64,000 nucleotides of DNA from Gammaproteobacteria bacterium (GTDB lineage Bacteria; Pseudomonadota; Gammaproteobacteria; Pseudomonadales; Cellvibrionaceae): positions 346,878 through 410,877 of the forward strand of contig JAGKWO010000001.1 in NCBI GenBank assembly GCA_021151835.1, in the 5' to 3' direction. The notes below the pieces were generated by a model, which worked only from the letters and a program-made list of their open reading frames with translations, was not told the DNA's origin and did not search any database. Positions 54,854-63,984 of this stretch are shown piece by piece. Numbering within the stretch: the first letter of the stretch is position 1; each line of letters starts with the position of its first letter. The position numbers and the translations under genes are program-made.

Positions 54854-56764
54854 TTAAACCTTGTGATATAACTCTGCGCCCTGCTCCATAAATTCGCGGG
54901 ATTTTTGTTGCATCTCTGCTTCCACATCAATCATGCGCACCAATTGATCTTCATTGATACCATCAACATTTACGCCTTGTTTAGCGGCGTAATCGCGCAC
55001 TTCCTGGGTGATTTTCATCGAACAGAATTTCGGGCCGCACATAGAGCAAAAGTGCGCAACTTTTGCTGATTCCTTTGGCAAGGTTTCATCGTGATAAGCG
55101 CGCGCGGTATCGGGGTCCAAACCTAAATTGAATTGGTCTTCCCAGCGGAATTCAAACCGTGCCTTGGATAAGGCATTATCGCGCAATTGTGCACCGGGAT
55201 GGCCTTTGGCCAAATCTGCTGCATGCGCCGCAATTTTATAAGTGATGATACCTTCTTTAACATCGTCTTTATTGGGCAAGCCCAAATGTTCTTTTGGTGT
55301 TACGTAACACAGCATCGCGCATCCGTACCAGCCAATCATAGCGGCACCAATACCTGAAGTAATGTGGTCGTAACCCGGTGCAATATCAGTGGTCAATGGT
55401 CCAAGGGTATAGAACGGTGCTTCAGCGCAAACTTCTAATTGTTTTTCCATGTTTTCCTTGATCATGTGCATTGGCACATGGCCAGGACCTTCAATCATGG
55501 TTTGCACATCGTGCTTCCAGGCGATTTTCGTCAGTTCCCCCAAGGCTTCCAGCTCACCAAATTGCGCTTCGTCGTTGGCATCGGCAATCGAGCCAGGACG
55601 CAAGCCATCCCCCAACGAAAAACTTACGTCGTAAGCTTTCATGATTTCACAAATCTCTTCGAAATGCGTGTAAAGGAAATTTTCTTTGTGATGCGCCAGG
55701 CACCACTTCGCCATGATTGAACCACCACGCGATACAATTCCCGTTACGCGCTTGGCTGTTAACGGAACATAACGCAGCAATACCCCCGCGTGAATTGTAA
55801 AATAATCCACACCCTGTTCCGCTTGTTCGATCAAGGTATCACGGAAAATTTCCCACGTCAGATCTTCGGCAACGCCATTGACTTTTTCCAGTGCCTGATA
55901 AATTGGCACCGTGCCAATAGGTACATGCGAGTTGCGAATAATCCACTCGCGGGTTTCATGGATATTTTTTCCGGTGGATAAATCCATCACCGTATCAGCA
56001 CCCCAGCGCGCGCCCCAGGTCAACTTTTCCACTTCTTCTTCAATCGAAGAACCCAGCGCCGAGTTACCAATATTGCCGTTAATTTTCACCAGGAAATTAC
56101 GCCCGATAATCATTGGCTCCACTTCCGGGTGATTGATATTTGCAGGAATAATTGCGCGGCCGCGCGCCACTTCGCTGCGTACAAATTCCGGCGTAATTTC
56201 ATCGGGAATACTTGCACCAAAGCTCATGCCTTTATGTTGCTGATCGAGGATTCCCAACTCGCGCGCTTGTGCCAGCGCCATATTTTCGCGAATGGCGATG
56301 TATTCCATTTCCGGTGTGATGATACCTTTTTTGGCGTAATGCATTTGCGACACGTTGTGACCCGCTTTCGCACGGCGTGGCTGGCGAGTCAAATTAAAAC
56401 GCAAATGATCAAGGCTGCTATCACCTAAACGTTGCTTGGTAAATTCGGAGTGGCTGTCTTGTAAAATTTCAGTGTCGTTGCGCTCTTCAATCCAGCGCGT
56501 GCGAACTTCCGGTAAGCCGGTGCGCAAATCGATTTGTACTTTTGGATCAGTGTAGGGGCCAGAGGTGTCATAAACGCGCACGGGTGGATTTTTTTCACCG
56601 CCAAATGCCGTCGGCGTATCATCAAGCGTAATTTCGCGCATGGGAACCTGGATGTCGGCACGCGAACCCTGGACATAAATTTTTTGCGAACCCGTAAAAG
56701 GTTGAATGGAAGCTTTATCCACCTCGGCGGTTTGGCTCAGAATTTTATCGACGCTGGTGTTCAT
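54854..56764 (-). CDS. thiC: Phosphomethylpyrimidine synthase
   Basis: A 636-residue radical-SAM-type enzyme that rearranges AIR to HMP-phosphate for thiamine. The C-terminal cluster motif is CSMCGPKFCSMKI. Zinc/substrate segments include EGPGHVPMHMIKENM and GRNFLVKINGNIGNSALGSS. It lies 122 bases downstream of thiD; no separate riboswitch was seen in that gap, so expression may depend on the thiD riboswitch. Confidence 0.98.
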   Translation of the reverse strand: MNTSVDKILSQTAEVDKASIQPFTGSQKIYVQGSRADIQVPMREITLDDTPTAFGGEKNPPVRVYDTSGPYTDPKVQIDLRTGLPEVRTRWIEERNDTEILQDSHSEFTKQRLGDSSLDHLRFNLTRQPRRAKAGHNVSQMHYAKKGIITPEMEYIAIRENMALAQARELGILDQQHKGMSFGASIPDEITPEFVRSEVARGRAIIPANINHPEVEPMIIGRNFLVKINGNIGNSALGSSIEEEVEKLTWGARWGADTVMDLSTGKNIHETREWIIRNSHVPIGTVPIYQALEKVNGVAEDLTWEIFRDTLIEQAEQGVDYFTIHAGVLLRYVPLTAKRVTGIVSRGGSIMAKWCLAHHKENFLYTHFEEICEIMKAYDVSFSLGDGLRPGSIADANDEAQFGELEALGELTKIAWKHDVQTMIEGPGHVPMHMIKENMEKQLEVCAEAPFYTLGPLTTDIAPGYDHITSGIGAAMIGWYGCAMLCYVTPKEHLGLPNKDDVKEGIITYKIAAHAADLAKGHPGAQLRDNALSKARFEFRWEDQFNLGLDPDTARAYHDETLPKESAKVAHFCSMCGPKFCSMKITQEVRDYAAKQGVNVDGINEDQLVRMIDVEAEMQQKSREFMEQGAELYHKV

Positions 56765-56886
56765 AATGTCCTCGGCTTTTTTGTTAATTCGACGATGAAA
56801 TGTAAATCAATTCGTAGGGGTTTGATTTATCAAACCCGCTTTTCCCACCCCGGGCTCATATAGCAAGGGCGCAATACATTGCACGC

Positions 56887-57699
56887 TTACGGGTGAAATT
56901 TATAAAAATGGTGGACGGGGCCAGCGCCCTGCCCGATGTGCAATTTTTCTGAATGCAGTAACGCGTTATGTAAATAATGTTTCGCTTGTTTTACCGCTTC
57001 ATCTAACGATAGCTGTTTGGCTAAACCGGCAGCGATGGCAGAGGCAAGCGTACAGCCAGTGCCGTGAGTATTTTTTGTTGGCAGGCGCGGCGCAGAAAAA
57101 ACATCAGTCCCGTTTGCGGTTATGAGCAAATCACTTGCCTGATCACCCTCAGTGTGACCCCCTTTCATTAATACAGCTTGCGCACCCAACGCCAATAATT
57201 TTTCGCCCTGGATTTGCATTGCAGCCCTGTCAGTGGCAACTACATCATTTAATAGTGCGGCGGCTTCATGCAAGTTGGGGGTAATCAATGTCGCCAGGGG
57301 GATCAGCTGTTTAATTAATACATCGATGGCATCTTCTGCCAATAAGCGATCACCGCTGGTTGCGACCATCACCGGATCCACTACCAATGGAATGTGCGGA
57401 TATCCCCGTAAGGAATCGGCAACTGCGGTGATAATATCCGCAGTCGCCAGCATGCCGGTTTTAATCGCACCGACATTTATATCGCTTAATACTGATTGGA
57501 TTTGTTGCTGTACAAAGGCAGGCGGAACAGGAAATACACCTTGCACCCCCAAGGTGTTCTGCGCAGTCAAGGATGCAATTACACTGCAACCAAATACCCC
57601 GAGCGCAGAAAACGTTTTAAGGTCGGCCTGGATACCGGCGCCGCCGCCGCTATCACTACCGGCAATGGTTAATGCAATCGGGGTTAAGGGTATGGTCAT
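56887..57699 (-). CDS. thiD: Hydroxymethylpyrimidine/phosphomethylpyrimidine kinase
   Basis: A 270-residue ribokinase-like kinase that phosphorylates HMP and HMP-phosphate. Seen: ALTIAGSDSGGGAGIQADLKT, VDPVMVATSGDRLL, LMKGGHTEGD and the anion-hole GTGCTLASAIAAGLA. It is the first gene of the thiD-thiC unit, with a TPP riboswitch upstream. Confidence 0.96.
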   Translation of the reverse strand: MTIPLTPIALTIAGSDSGGGAGIQADLKTFSALGVFGCSVIASLTAQNTLGVQGVFPVPPAFVQQQIQSVLSDINVGAIKTGMLATADIITAVADSLRGYPHIPLVVDPVMVATSGDRLLAEDAIDVLIKQLIPLATLITPNLHEAAALLNDVVATDRAAMQIQGEKLLALGAQAVLMKGGHTEGDQASDLLITANGTDVFSAPRLPTKNTHGTGCTLASAIAAGLAKQLSLDEAVKQAKHYLHNALLHSEKLHIGQGAGPVHHFYKFHP

Positions 57700-57767
57700 G
57701 ATTTTTCCGCAACAAAAAAGGACGCGGAAACGGAGAAAAACGCCAGACAGGCCAGAAGGGTTGTATG

Positions 57768-57853
57768 GAGGTTCTCGTTCCCTACGCCGGTACTAACCGG
57801 ATCAGGTCGACGGGTATATCTCAGCCAATGCTACGCACCAGCACCCCGACAAG
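57768..57853 (-). promoter_or_regulatory. TPP riboswitch (THI box)
   Basis: On the minus strand, 5' to 3': CGGGGTGC, GGCTGAGATATACCCG, ACCTGATCCGGTTAGTACCG and GCGTAGGGAA. This is the conserved THI element that binds thiamine pyrophosphate. It lies about 70 bases upstream of the thiD ATG. The expression platform is not obvious; no long T-run terminator follows, so control of translation is likely. Confidence 0.93.
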
Positions 57854-58329
57854 AAAGCAGGCAGTCTATTGGAGTTGGTCCCCGGAGTAAAGGAATGGGT
57901 CCCAGCCATTGTTCAGGTATCGATATCAAAAGCCCGAGCGCACGACAACCAACCGGAAACGATGCAAATTGTTACAACCCCTGACATTTTTTTGCATACT
58001 GAATCTATATTATGCACAACCGGGTCTAACCCCTGGTAGCGGTTATAAAGGGGTAGAAAACAGGCCAGGCCTGTACACAGGGGTATAGAAAGGTAAAGTA
58101 ACGTTGAGGCTTACATTTGTAACTTCACCTGAACGGCGGCAAACTTTACTCTTTGCTACCAATGAACTTACGTTCACTGCTCGACCCGACACTGTCAAGC
58201 GGCTACACTCCACGCTCACTAAAACCCGAGATTAAAAAACCTGCGCTCTTTATCGTTCCGGGGAGTGACAGACAGCCGGAATCTCCGGCATCGAACTGGA
58301 ATTCTTAACACTGGACTTTGGATACATCT
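57854..58329. other. Intergenic region between the thi riboswitch and tolC
   Basis: No gene is seen. A perfect odd-length palindrome, ACAGGCCAGGCCTGT, lies at 58060-58074, with GGGGTA-containing runs on each side (AAAGGGGTAGAAA at about 58048 and CAGGGGTATAGAAAGG at about 58078). The rest carries the tolC promoter region, not resolved further. Confidence 0.5.
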
Positions 58330-59694
58330 ATGAAAAAGACCAAGCTTTACCTGCTCGTCAGCCTGTTTTCCCTGGCTCCTTTTACTGCCAATGCCAATAG
58401 TTTGTTTGATGTTTACGATCTGGCTTTGAAAAATGATGCGCAACTAAAAGCCGATAAAGCCAAATACGAAGCGGGTCTGCAAAACAAAACCATCAACCGC
58501 GCCGGCTTGTTGCCGCTGATCGATGCGAAATACCAGGTCACCAAGGAAGACACTGAGACCACGAATAACTTCAACAACACCCTGACCAAAAACGACTACG
58601 ACACTAAAGGCTGGAGTGTATCGCTCAACCAGCCGCTGTTTAACATGGCTTCCTGGTATACCTATAAACAAGGGGTAAAACTGAGCGAACAAGCAGAAGC
58701 CCAATTTGGTGCAGATCAGCAAAGCCTGATCGTGCGTGTAGCAGAAGCCTACTTCAATGTATTGCGCTCAATCGAAACATTGGAGGCAACCATTGCTGAA
58801 GAGAAGGCACTGGCCAAGCAACTCGAGCAAACAAAACAGCGTTTTGAGGTGGGCCTGACTGCCATTACTGAGGTACATGAAGCGCAAGCTGCTTTTGATA
58901 GTGCACGAGCTGCGACCCTGGAAGCCCGGGGCAACCTCGGTATTAATTACGAAGCATTGGAAGTACTTACCGGTAAACCGGAAGATAAAGTGGCTCCGTT
59001 ATCAGCAAAGTTTCCGGTGGTAAATCCGGAGCCATCCAATAGAGCGGATTGGGTCGAGTTTTCACTGACTAACAATTACAACCTCAAGGCATCCAAACTC
59101 CAGGCTGACGCCTATTTGCAAAATGCCCGGGCGAATAGATCCAATCACTTGCCAACCGTTGGTGCATCCGTGGGTTATTCAGACTCTGACACCGACGGCA
59201 CCAGGCTTAGCAACGATATAGACAGCACCACAGATGGCAGTTCAGTAACCATTTCTGTTGATGTGCCTATTTTCAGTGGTGGTGCTACTACTGGCCGCAG
59301 CCGCCAGGCGTATGCGCTGTACACGCAAGCGCAAGAGCAATACAACAGTACGCAGCGCAGTGTGATACAAAACACCCGCGCATTGCATTTATCAGTTGAA
59401 ACTGATGTAGCATCGGTACAAGCACGCAAGCAGGCAATCGTCTCCAACCAATCCGCATTGGAAGCCACCCAATCCGGTTATGAAGTGGGAACGCGCAACC
59501 TGGTTGAAGTATTGCTTGCGCAGCGCAATCTTTATCAAGCGCGCCGCGATTACTCCAACGCGCTTTTCGATTATGTAATCGACACCATCAAACTGCGTGA
59601 AGTGGCTGGTATGTTGACGCCTGCCGATGTGCAGGAGATTGACAAATGGTTGCTGGATGATCAATTGGTCAGTCGCCAGCAATACGAAAACTAA
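58330..59694 (+). CDS. tolC: TolC-family outer-membrane channel
   Basis: A 454-residue protein with signal peptide (to FTANA) and SLFDVYDLALKNDAQLKADKAKYE, the first TolC repeat. Both halves of the structural repeat are present: YFNVLRSIETLEATIAEEKA and VETDVASVQARKQAIVSN, with GLTAITEVHEAQAAFD and GTRNLVEVLLAQRNLYQA. It forms the outer-membrane duct for RND and type I exporters. E. coli also places tolC next to nudF; here thiCD lies between. Confidence 0.94.
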   Translation: MKKTKLYLLVSLFSLAPFTANANSLFDVYDLALKNDAQLKADKAKYEAGLQNKTINRAGLLPLIDAKYQVTKEDTETTNNFNNTLTKNDYDTKGWSVSLNQPLFNMASWYTYKQGVKLSEQAEAQFGADQQSLIVRVAEAYFNVLRSIETLEATIAEEKALAKQLEQTKQRFEVGLTAITEVHEAQAAFDSARAATLEARGNLGINYEALEVLTGKPEDKVAPLSAKFPVVNPEPSNRADWVEFSLTNNYNLKASKLQADAYLQNARANRSNHLPTVGASVGYSDSDTDGTRLSNDIDSTTDGSSVTISVDVPIFSGGATTGRSRQAYALYTQAQEQYNSTQRSVIQNTRALHLSVETDVASVQARKQAIVSNQSALEATQSGYEVGTRNLVEVLLAQRNLYQARRDYSNALFDYVIDTIKLREVAGMLTPADVQEIDKWLLDDQLVSRQQYEN

Positions 59695-59720
59695 ATGCGT
59701 ATGCGTTAGGTAAAATTTAA

Positions 59721-59748
59721 AAATGCCGGGCCAGCCCCGGCATTTTTT
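59721..59748 (+). terminator. Terminator of tolC
   Basis: AAATGCCGGG and CCCGGCATTT with a five-base loop and a T-run. Confidence 0.88.
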
Positions 59749-60030
59749 ATTGGCGGGCGCTTATGCAGGTGAAACACACATGTGTGACACCTCAATCTTT
59801 GGGCCAGCGCATACCATTTCACAAAAATATGATTTTTCAACAAAATAATTTTCAACGCCCCAAAAAAATGCGTATAGTCATTTTGCTTTTCGCAGTATCA
59901 AGAGCACTAATAACTATAAAAAAGTCTGTCACTGTTTCTCTGGAAAGCTGTAACTCCCCTGAAAATCCAGACTTTATCGTTTCGGTCAATCCGTTCATTT
60001 TATTTTCCATAACTTGACGAGATTGTAATC
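59749..60030 (+). other. Intergenic region before the pectate lyase
   Basis: No gene is supported. An 84-codon frame (59763-60017) has no Shine-Dalgarno and no family resemblance. The region is AT-rich near its end and probably holds the pectate-lyase promoter. Confidence 0.4.
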
Positions 60031-60999
60031 ATGTTAAAAAAAATCCTTATCACCACTGCACTTCTAGGCTGCGCTGCCAGCGCATTTTCTGCATCCAACC
60101 GCCCCGAAGGTTATGTAACTATCTGTAAAATTGGAGAAACCTGTTCAGTCAGCGGGGCAACCAACGTTGCCTTTGGCGCTGCCGATAAATTTGTTTATAA
60201 AATTTTAAGCGGCAGCTTTTCATGTTCAATTGCTACATTCGGATCAGACCCAAACCCTTCGAAATCCGTAAAAGAATGTTCAATTCCCAAATCGGGATCG
60301 GGCGGAACCACGTCATCGTCACCTTCATCATCTTCTTCTGGCAGCACCAGTAGCAGTGGTAATAACGGTGGCAGTTCTGGTGGCATCACCGGTGCAACCT
60401 GTGGCTCTGGTGGTAGCACGGTGAATGTGAGTTCCACCATTATTGTTTCGAGCGGAACTTACGATGGTGGCTGTAAGGTATTTAATGCGACCAGTGCATT
60501 AGGTGATGGCAGCCAGGGCGAAGGGCAGAAACCGGTATTCCGCGTGGAAAATGGTGCGACGTTAAAGAATGTTGTACTTGGCAATAATGCGGCCGACGGC
60601 ATTCATTTTTACAACGGCGGCACCATTGATAACATTCGCTGGACCAATGTGGGTGAAGATGCGATGACCATCAAATCCTCTGGCACAGTCAATGTAAAAA
60701 ATATTTCCGGTTATGCAGGTTCCGATAAATTTATCCAGGTAAACGCAGCATCTACCCTCAATGTTTCCAACTGTATTGTCGATAACATGGGTAAGTTCCT
60801 TCGCCAAAACGGTGGCACCACCTTTAAAATTGCTGTAAGCGTGGATCGTTGCCAGATTTCCAATATGGGCGAAGGTATTTTCCGTACCGACAGTTCAACC
60901 AGTACTGCTAAAATTACCAATAGCCGTTTGCGCAATGCCGGCTCTATTTGTATTGGTAAGTGGGCAAGTTGCACCAGTTCGGGGATCACCAATTATTAA
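60031..60999 (+). CDS. PL3-family pectate lyase
   Basis: A 322-residue secreted enzyme. The signal peptide is CAASAFSA, a short N-terminal domain (about 22-88) with Cys pairs follows, then a Ser/Gly/Thr linker (about 90-125), then the PL3 beta-helix: VFRVENGATLKNVVLGNNAA, GIHFYNGGTIDNIRWTNVGE, DAMTIKSSG and EGIFRTDSSTS. PL3 cleaves polygalacturonate by beta-elimination with calcium. The N-terminal domain was not recognised. Confidence 0.9.
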   Translation: MLKKILITTALLGCAASAFSASNRPEGYVTICKIGETCSVSGATNVAFGAADKFVYKILSGSFSCSIATFGSDPNPSKSVKECSIPKSGSGGTTSSSPSSSSSGSTSSSGNNGGSSGGITGATCGSGGSTVNVSSTIIVSSGTYDGGCKVFNATSALGDGSQGEGQKPVFRVENGATLKNVVLGNNAADGIHFYNGGTIDNIRWTNVGEDAMTIKSSGTVNVKNISGYAGSDKFIQVNAASTLNVSNCIVDNMGKFLRQNGGTTFKIAVSVDRCQISNMGEGIFRTDSSTSTAKITNSRLRNAGSICIGKWASCTSSGITNY

Positions 61000-61030
61000 T
61001 ACCAAAATAATGAATATTGCAAAGCGATAA

Positions 61031-61065
61031 AAAATGCGGGCTAATTTAATTAGCCCGCATTTTTA
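61031..61065. terminator. Bidirectional terminator between pectate lyase and waaA
   Basis: A perfect 15-bp stem, AAAATGCGGGCTAAT with its complement, three-base loop, and T-runs for both strands. The last codon of waaA begins inside its edge. Confidence 0.92.
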
Positions 61066-62340
61066 TTGGAGGACGGATTTTATTAGCTCAAGGGTTTTAT
61101 CCAAAGCGCCGCGATTTTCTATCGCTACCCGCAACGCATTTTCGCCTTTTTGTTTGCGTAGCTCAGGGTCACTCAACAAATTATCCAGATTATTTTTCAG
61201 TTCATCCGCATTGTGCGCAATATCAAGCGCGTTCGCTGCTTTAAGTAAACCGGAAACTTCCGCGAAATTGAACAGGTGCTCGCCACTTAATAACGGTAAC
61301 CCCCAGGCGGCCGGTTCGATAAAATTATGCCCGCCATTAGGAACCAGGCTGCCACCAACAAAAGCAATGTCGCTAGCACCAAACAACAGCATTAATTCGC
61401 CCATGGTATCACCAAGCAAAATATCCATATCGGCGGCGAGCTCACCGTGGCTGCGGCGCATCGTTTTAAAACCGCGCACATCACACAGCTGCCCCACTTT
61501 TTCAAATCGTTCCGGATGGCGCGGGACCAATATCAACATGAGCGACGTTGCATTTTCGTGCGCTTTTTTTCGGACTTCAGCAAAAGCATCAAGGATGATT
61601 TCGTCTTCACCCTGGTGTGTACTGGCTGCGATCCAGATAATTTTGTCGCCGTGATTTATAAATTGTTTTTTTAATTCAGCAGCACGTACACGCAAATCAT
61701 CCGTGAGCGACAAATCAAATTTAATATTACCGGTCACGCGCAATCTGGATTCGGACAAACCCAGTTGTAAAAACCGTGCAGCATCTACATGATTCTGGAT
61801 CAATGCCAATTGCAAGTTATTTAACATAGGGCGAGTCAACGCCGAAAAACGTGCATAACCTCGTGCAGACTTTTCCGAGAGGCGACCATTCACTAATATC
61901 GCCGGAATATTGCGACGGGCACAGGCCGCCAGGGTGTTAGGCCAAAGTTCCGTTTCCATCACCAGATATACGGCAGGATTTATCCGCTTGAAAAACCGGG
62001 CCAGCGCATCCGGCACATCGTAGGGTGCATACACATGAAATACGGTATCCCCCAACGTCGCTTTAACCCGTTCCGAGCCCGTTGGTGTGGTGGTGGTAAT
62101 AACCAGGCGCAGGGTCTCATCCGCCATCAATCGTCGAATCATTGGCAAGGCAGCCAAAAATTCCCCGACTGATACCGTATGCAACCACACAACTTTTTTA
62201 GATGTGATTAATGCGGGGAAAAAGCCAAATCGTTCCGCCCAGCGCCTGGCGTAAGCGGGTGCAGCAAAAGAGCGCCACACCAAACGCAACAGGATGAACG
62301 GCAGCAAGCAATAAAAAACTATCGTATAAAGAAAGCGCAT
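61063..62340 (-). CDS. waaA: Kdo transferase (3-deoxy-D-manno-octulosonate lipid A transferase)
   Basis: A 425-residue GT30 glycosyltransferase that adds Kdo to lipid IVA at the inner membrane. N-terminal anchor helix IVFYCLLPFILLRLVW; WLHTVSVGEFLAALPMIRRL with the catalytic Glu; METELWPN; NGRLSEKSARGY; and FVGGSLVPNGGHNFIEPAAW near the C-terminus. The frame to 62454 is longer, but the ATG at 62340 matches the family. Confidence 0.95.
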   Translation of the reverse strand: MRFLYTIVFYCLLPFILLRLVWRSFAAPAYARRWAERFGFFPALITSKKVVWLHTVSVGEFLAALPMIRRLMADETLRLVITTTTPTGSERVKATLGDTVFHVYAPYDVPDALARFFKRINPAVYLVMETELWPNTLAACARRNIPAILVNGRLSEKSARGYARFSALTRPMLNNLQLALIQNHVDAARFLQLGLSESRLRVTGNIKFDLSLTDDLRVRAAELKKQFINHGDKIIWIAASTHQGEDEIILDAFAEVRKKAHENATSLMLILVPRHPERFEKVGQLCDVRGFKTMRRSHGELAADMDILLGDTMGELMLLFGASDIAFVGGSLVPNGGHNFIEPAAWGLPLLSGEHLFNFAEVSGLLKAANALDIAHNADELKNNLDNLLSDPELRKQKGENALRVAIENRGALDKTLELIKSVLQ

Positions 62341-62580
62341 ATGTCGACTCAATAAACAACAATAACAGCAGAATAACAAAAACCTTCTACTTCTCTCAAA
62401 GCATTTATGGACCCTGTCGAATGCATGCTCACAGACATCATTACCCCGCCACATACTTACTGCGCGGTATTTTTTCGCTATAGTGGTGCAAAACAGGGAG
62501 CGTTAAAAACCTTATAATTAAAACGTTGCTCCAGCACCAAATAAAGGCCGTTATACACTCAATACCTGGAACCCTTTTTC

Positions 62581-63345
62581 ATGATACGCACTGCATGCAT
62601 AATAACCCTGGGCTTATTAACTGTTTATAGCGTGTTGTGTGCATTGCTTTATTTCTTTCAACGCTCGCTGATCTATTTCCCGCAACCGGAAGCAAACAGT
62701 AAAAATACCAATGTCATTCATGTTACTGTTGATAATGTCAACCTCAACATCATTACCGCAAAACCTGGCAATACCGGAGCAATTATTTATTTCGGCGGCA
62801 ACGCGGAGAATGTCGGCCTCAGTGTTCCGGAGCTAGCTGCTGCGTTTCCTGATAAAGCCATTTATGCAATGAACTACCGGGGATTTGGTGGAAGTGACGG
62901 AACGCCATCTGAAGAAGGGCTGGTTAAGGATGCATTTTTCCTGTTTGATCACATCAGAAAAAATCATCGCGATATTATTGTTATAGGGCGCAGCCTCGGC
63001 AGCGGCATAGCGGTCCAGCTTGCCAGCAAACGACAGGTGCATCGGCTAATACTGGTAACACCTTACGACAGTATCCAGAATATCGCCGCTAGCCGATTCC
63101 CCGCATTCCCGGTACGCTGGCTACTCAAGGACAAATTTGAATCATGGAGATATGCACCAAAAATTTCTGCACCGACAACTGTCATTGCGGCAGAATTCGA
63201 TGAAGTGATTCCGCTAAAAAATACCAGGAATCTACTCGACAGCTTTCCACAAGGAATAGCAACATTAATTGTAGTGCACAACACTGGCCACAACTCAATT
63301 TCAGGAAACCGGGAATACATTAACGCTCTACGCAGCCAGCAATAA
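62581..63345 (+). CDS. Alpha/beta hydrolase with N-terminal membrane anchor (BEM46/ABHD17-like)
   Basis: A 254-residue protein. A single N-terminal helix (about 5-25, LGLLTVYSVLCALLYFF) is followed by RSLIYFP, the usual BEM46-like junction. Catalytic elements are VIGRSLGSGIAVQLA (Ser), AAEFDEVIPLKNT (Asp) and HNTGHNSIS (His). The substrate is unknown. Confidence 0.85.
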   Translation: MIRTACIITLGLLTVYSVLCALLYFFQRSLIYFPQPEANSKNTNVIHVTVDNVNLNIITAKPGNTGAIIYFGGNAENVGLSVPELAAAFPDKAIYAMNYRGFGGSDGTPSEEGLVKDAFFLFDHIRKNHRDIIVIGRSLGSGIAVQLASKRQVHRLILVTPYDSIQNIAASRFPAFPVRWLLKDKFESWRYAPKISAPTTVIAAEFDEVIPLKNTRNLLDSFPQGIATLIVVHNTGHNSISGNREYINALRSQQ

Positions 63346-63368
63346 TCCAATCAAACAGGTGTGATCCA

Positions 63369-63797
63369 ATGGAAATAAAGAAAGGGCAATGCCTTTGCGG
63401 CAACGTGAAATATCAAATTTCAGCAGAGCCAGTTGCAACACGAATTTGCTGGTGCAGGGATTGCCAACATTTGGCCGCCAACGGGACTGTAAACATCGTT
63501 GTACCATCAACAGCAGTGCAGATTGAAGGACACTTAAACATTTTTACGAAAACAGCAGATAGTGGAAATGTGATAGAACGGCGGTTTTGCCCTGAGTGCG
63601 GCACCCATATGTTTGCCAACTCTTCTGCACGACCACAACTCACCGTCGTACGCGTAGGCACGCTGGAAAATCCATCATCCGTTAAGCCATCAGCAAACAT
63701 ATGGACAAGCAGTTCGCCAACCTGGGCCTGCCTTGATTCCGAGCTGGAACAAATCTCACACCAACCCGGCCCGCCGCCACTACAATCAAAAACCTAA
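63369..63797 (+). CDS. GFA-family zinc protein
   Basis: A 142-residue protein. Zinc-binding cysteines are in GQCLCGNVKYQI, ICWCRDCQHLAA and RRFCPECGTHMF, the full GFA (glutathione-dependent formaldehyde-activating-enzyme-like) set. The true function of most members is unknown. It lies 23 bases after the hydrolase gene. Confidence 0.88.
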   Translation: MEIKKGQCLCGNVKYQISAEPVATRICWCRDCQHLAANGTVNIVVPSTAVQIEGHLNIFTKTADSGNVIERRFCPECGTHMFANSSARPQLTVVRVGTLENPSSVKPSANIWTSSSPTWACLDSELEQISHQPGPPPLQSKT

Positions 63798-63870
63798 TCC
63801 AGCACCCCAATTCCAGTGCCAAGACGTTTACAACAAAACCAGATCGATAATTTCAAACATCATAAAAAAA

Positions 63871-63900
63871 CAAAGGCCTGACATTTCTGTCAGGCCTTTG
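63871..63900 (-). terminator. Terminator of tRNA-Arg
   Basis: A 13-bp perfect stem, CAAAGGCCTGACA with its complement; the T-run (TTTTTTT) lies on the minus strand. Confidence 0.85.
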
Positions 63901-63907
63901 GCTTGTA

Positions 63908-63984
63908 TGGCGCACTCGGGAGGATTCGAACCTCCGACCGCTCGGTTCGTAGCCGAGTACTCTATCCAGCTGAGCTACGAGTGC
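63908..63984 (-). tRNA. tRNA-Arg (anticodon ACG)
   Basis: A 77-base cloverleaf. The acceptor stem is GCACTCG/CGAGTGC, the D-loop contains AGCTCAGCTGGATAGAG, the anticodon stem CTCGG/CCGAG encloses CTACGAA (anticodon ACG), the T-loop is GGTTCGAATC, and CCA is encoded. Confidence 0.97.

Noticed and set aside
59763..60017. 84-codon ORF before the pectate lyase
   Set aside because: No ribosome site, irregular composition, lies in a promoter region.
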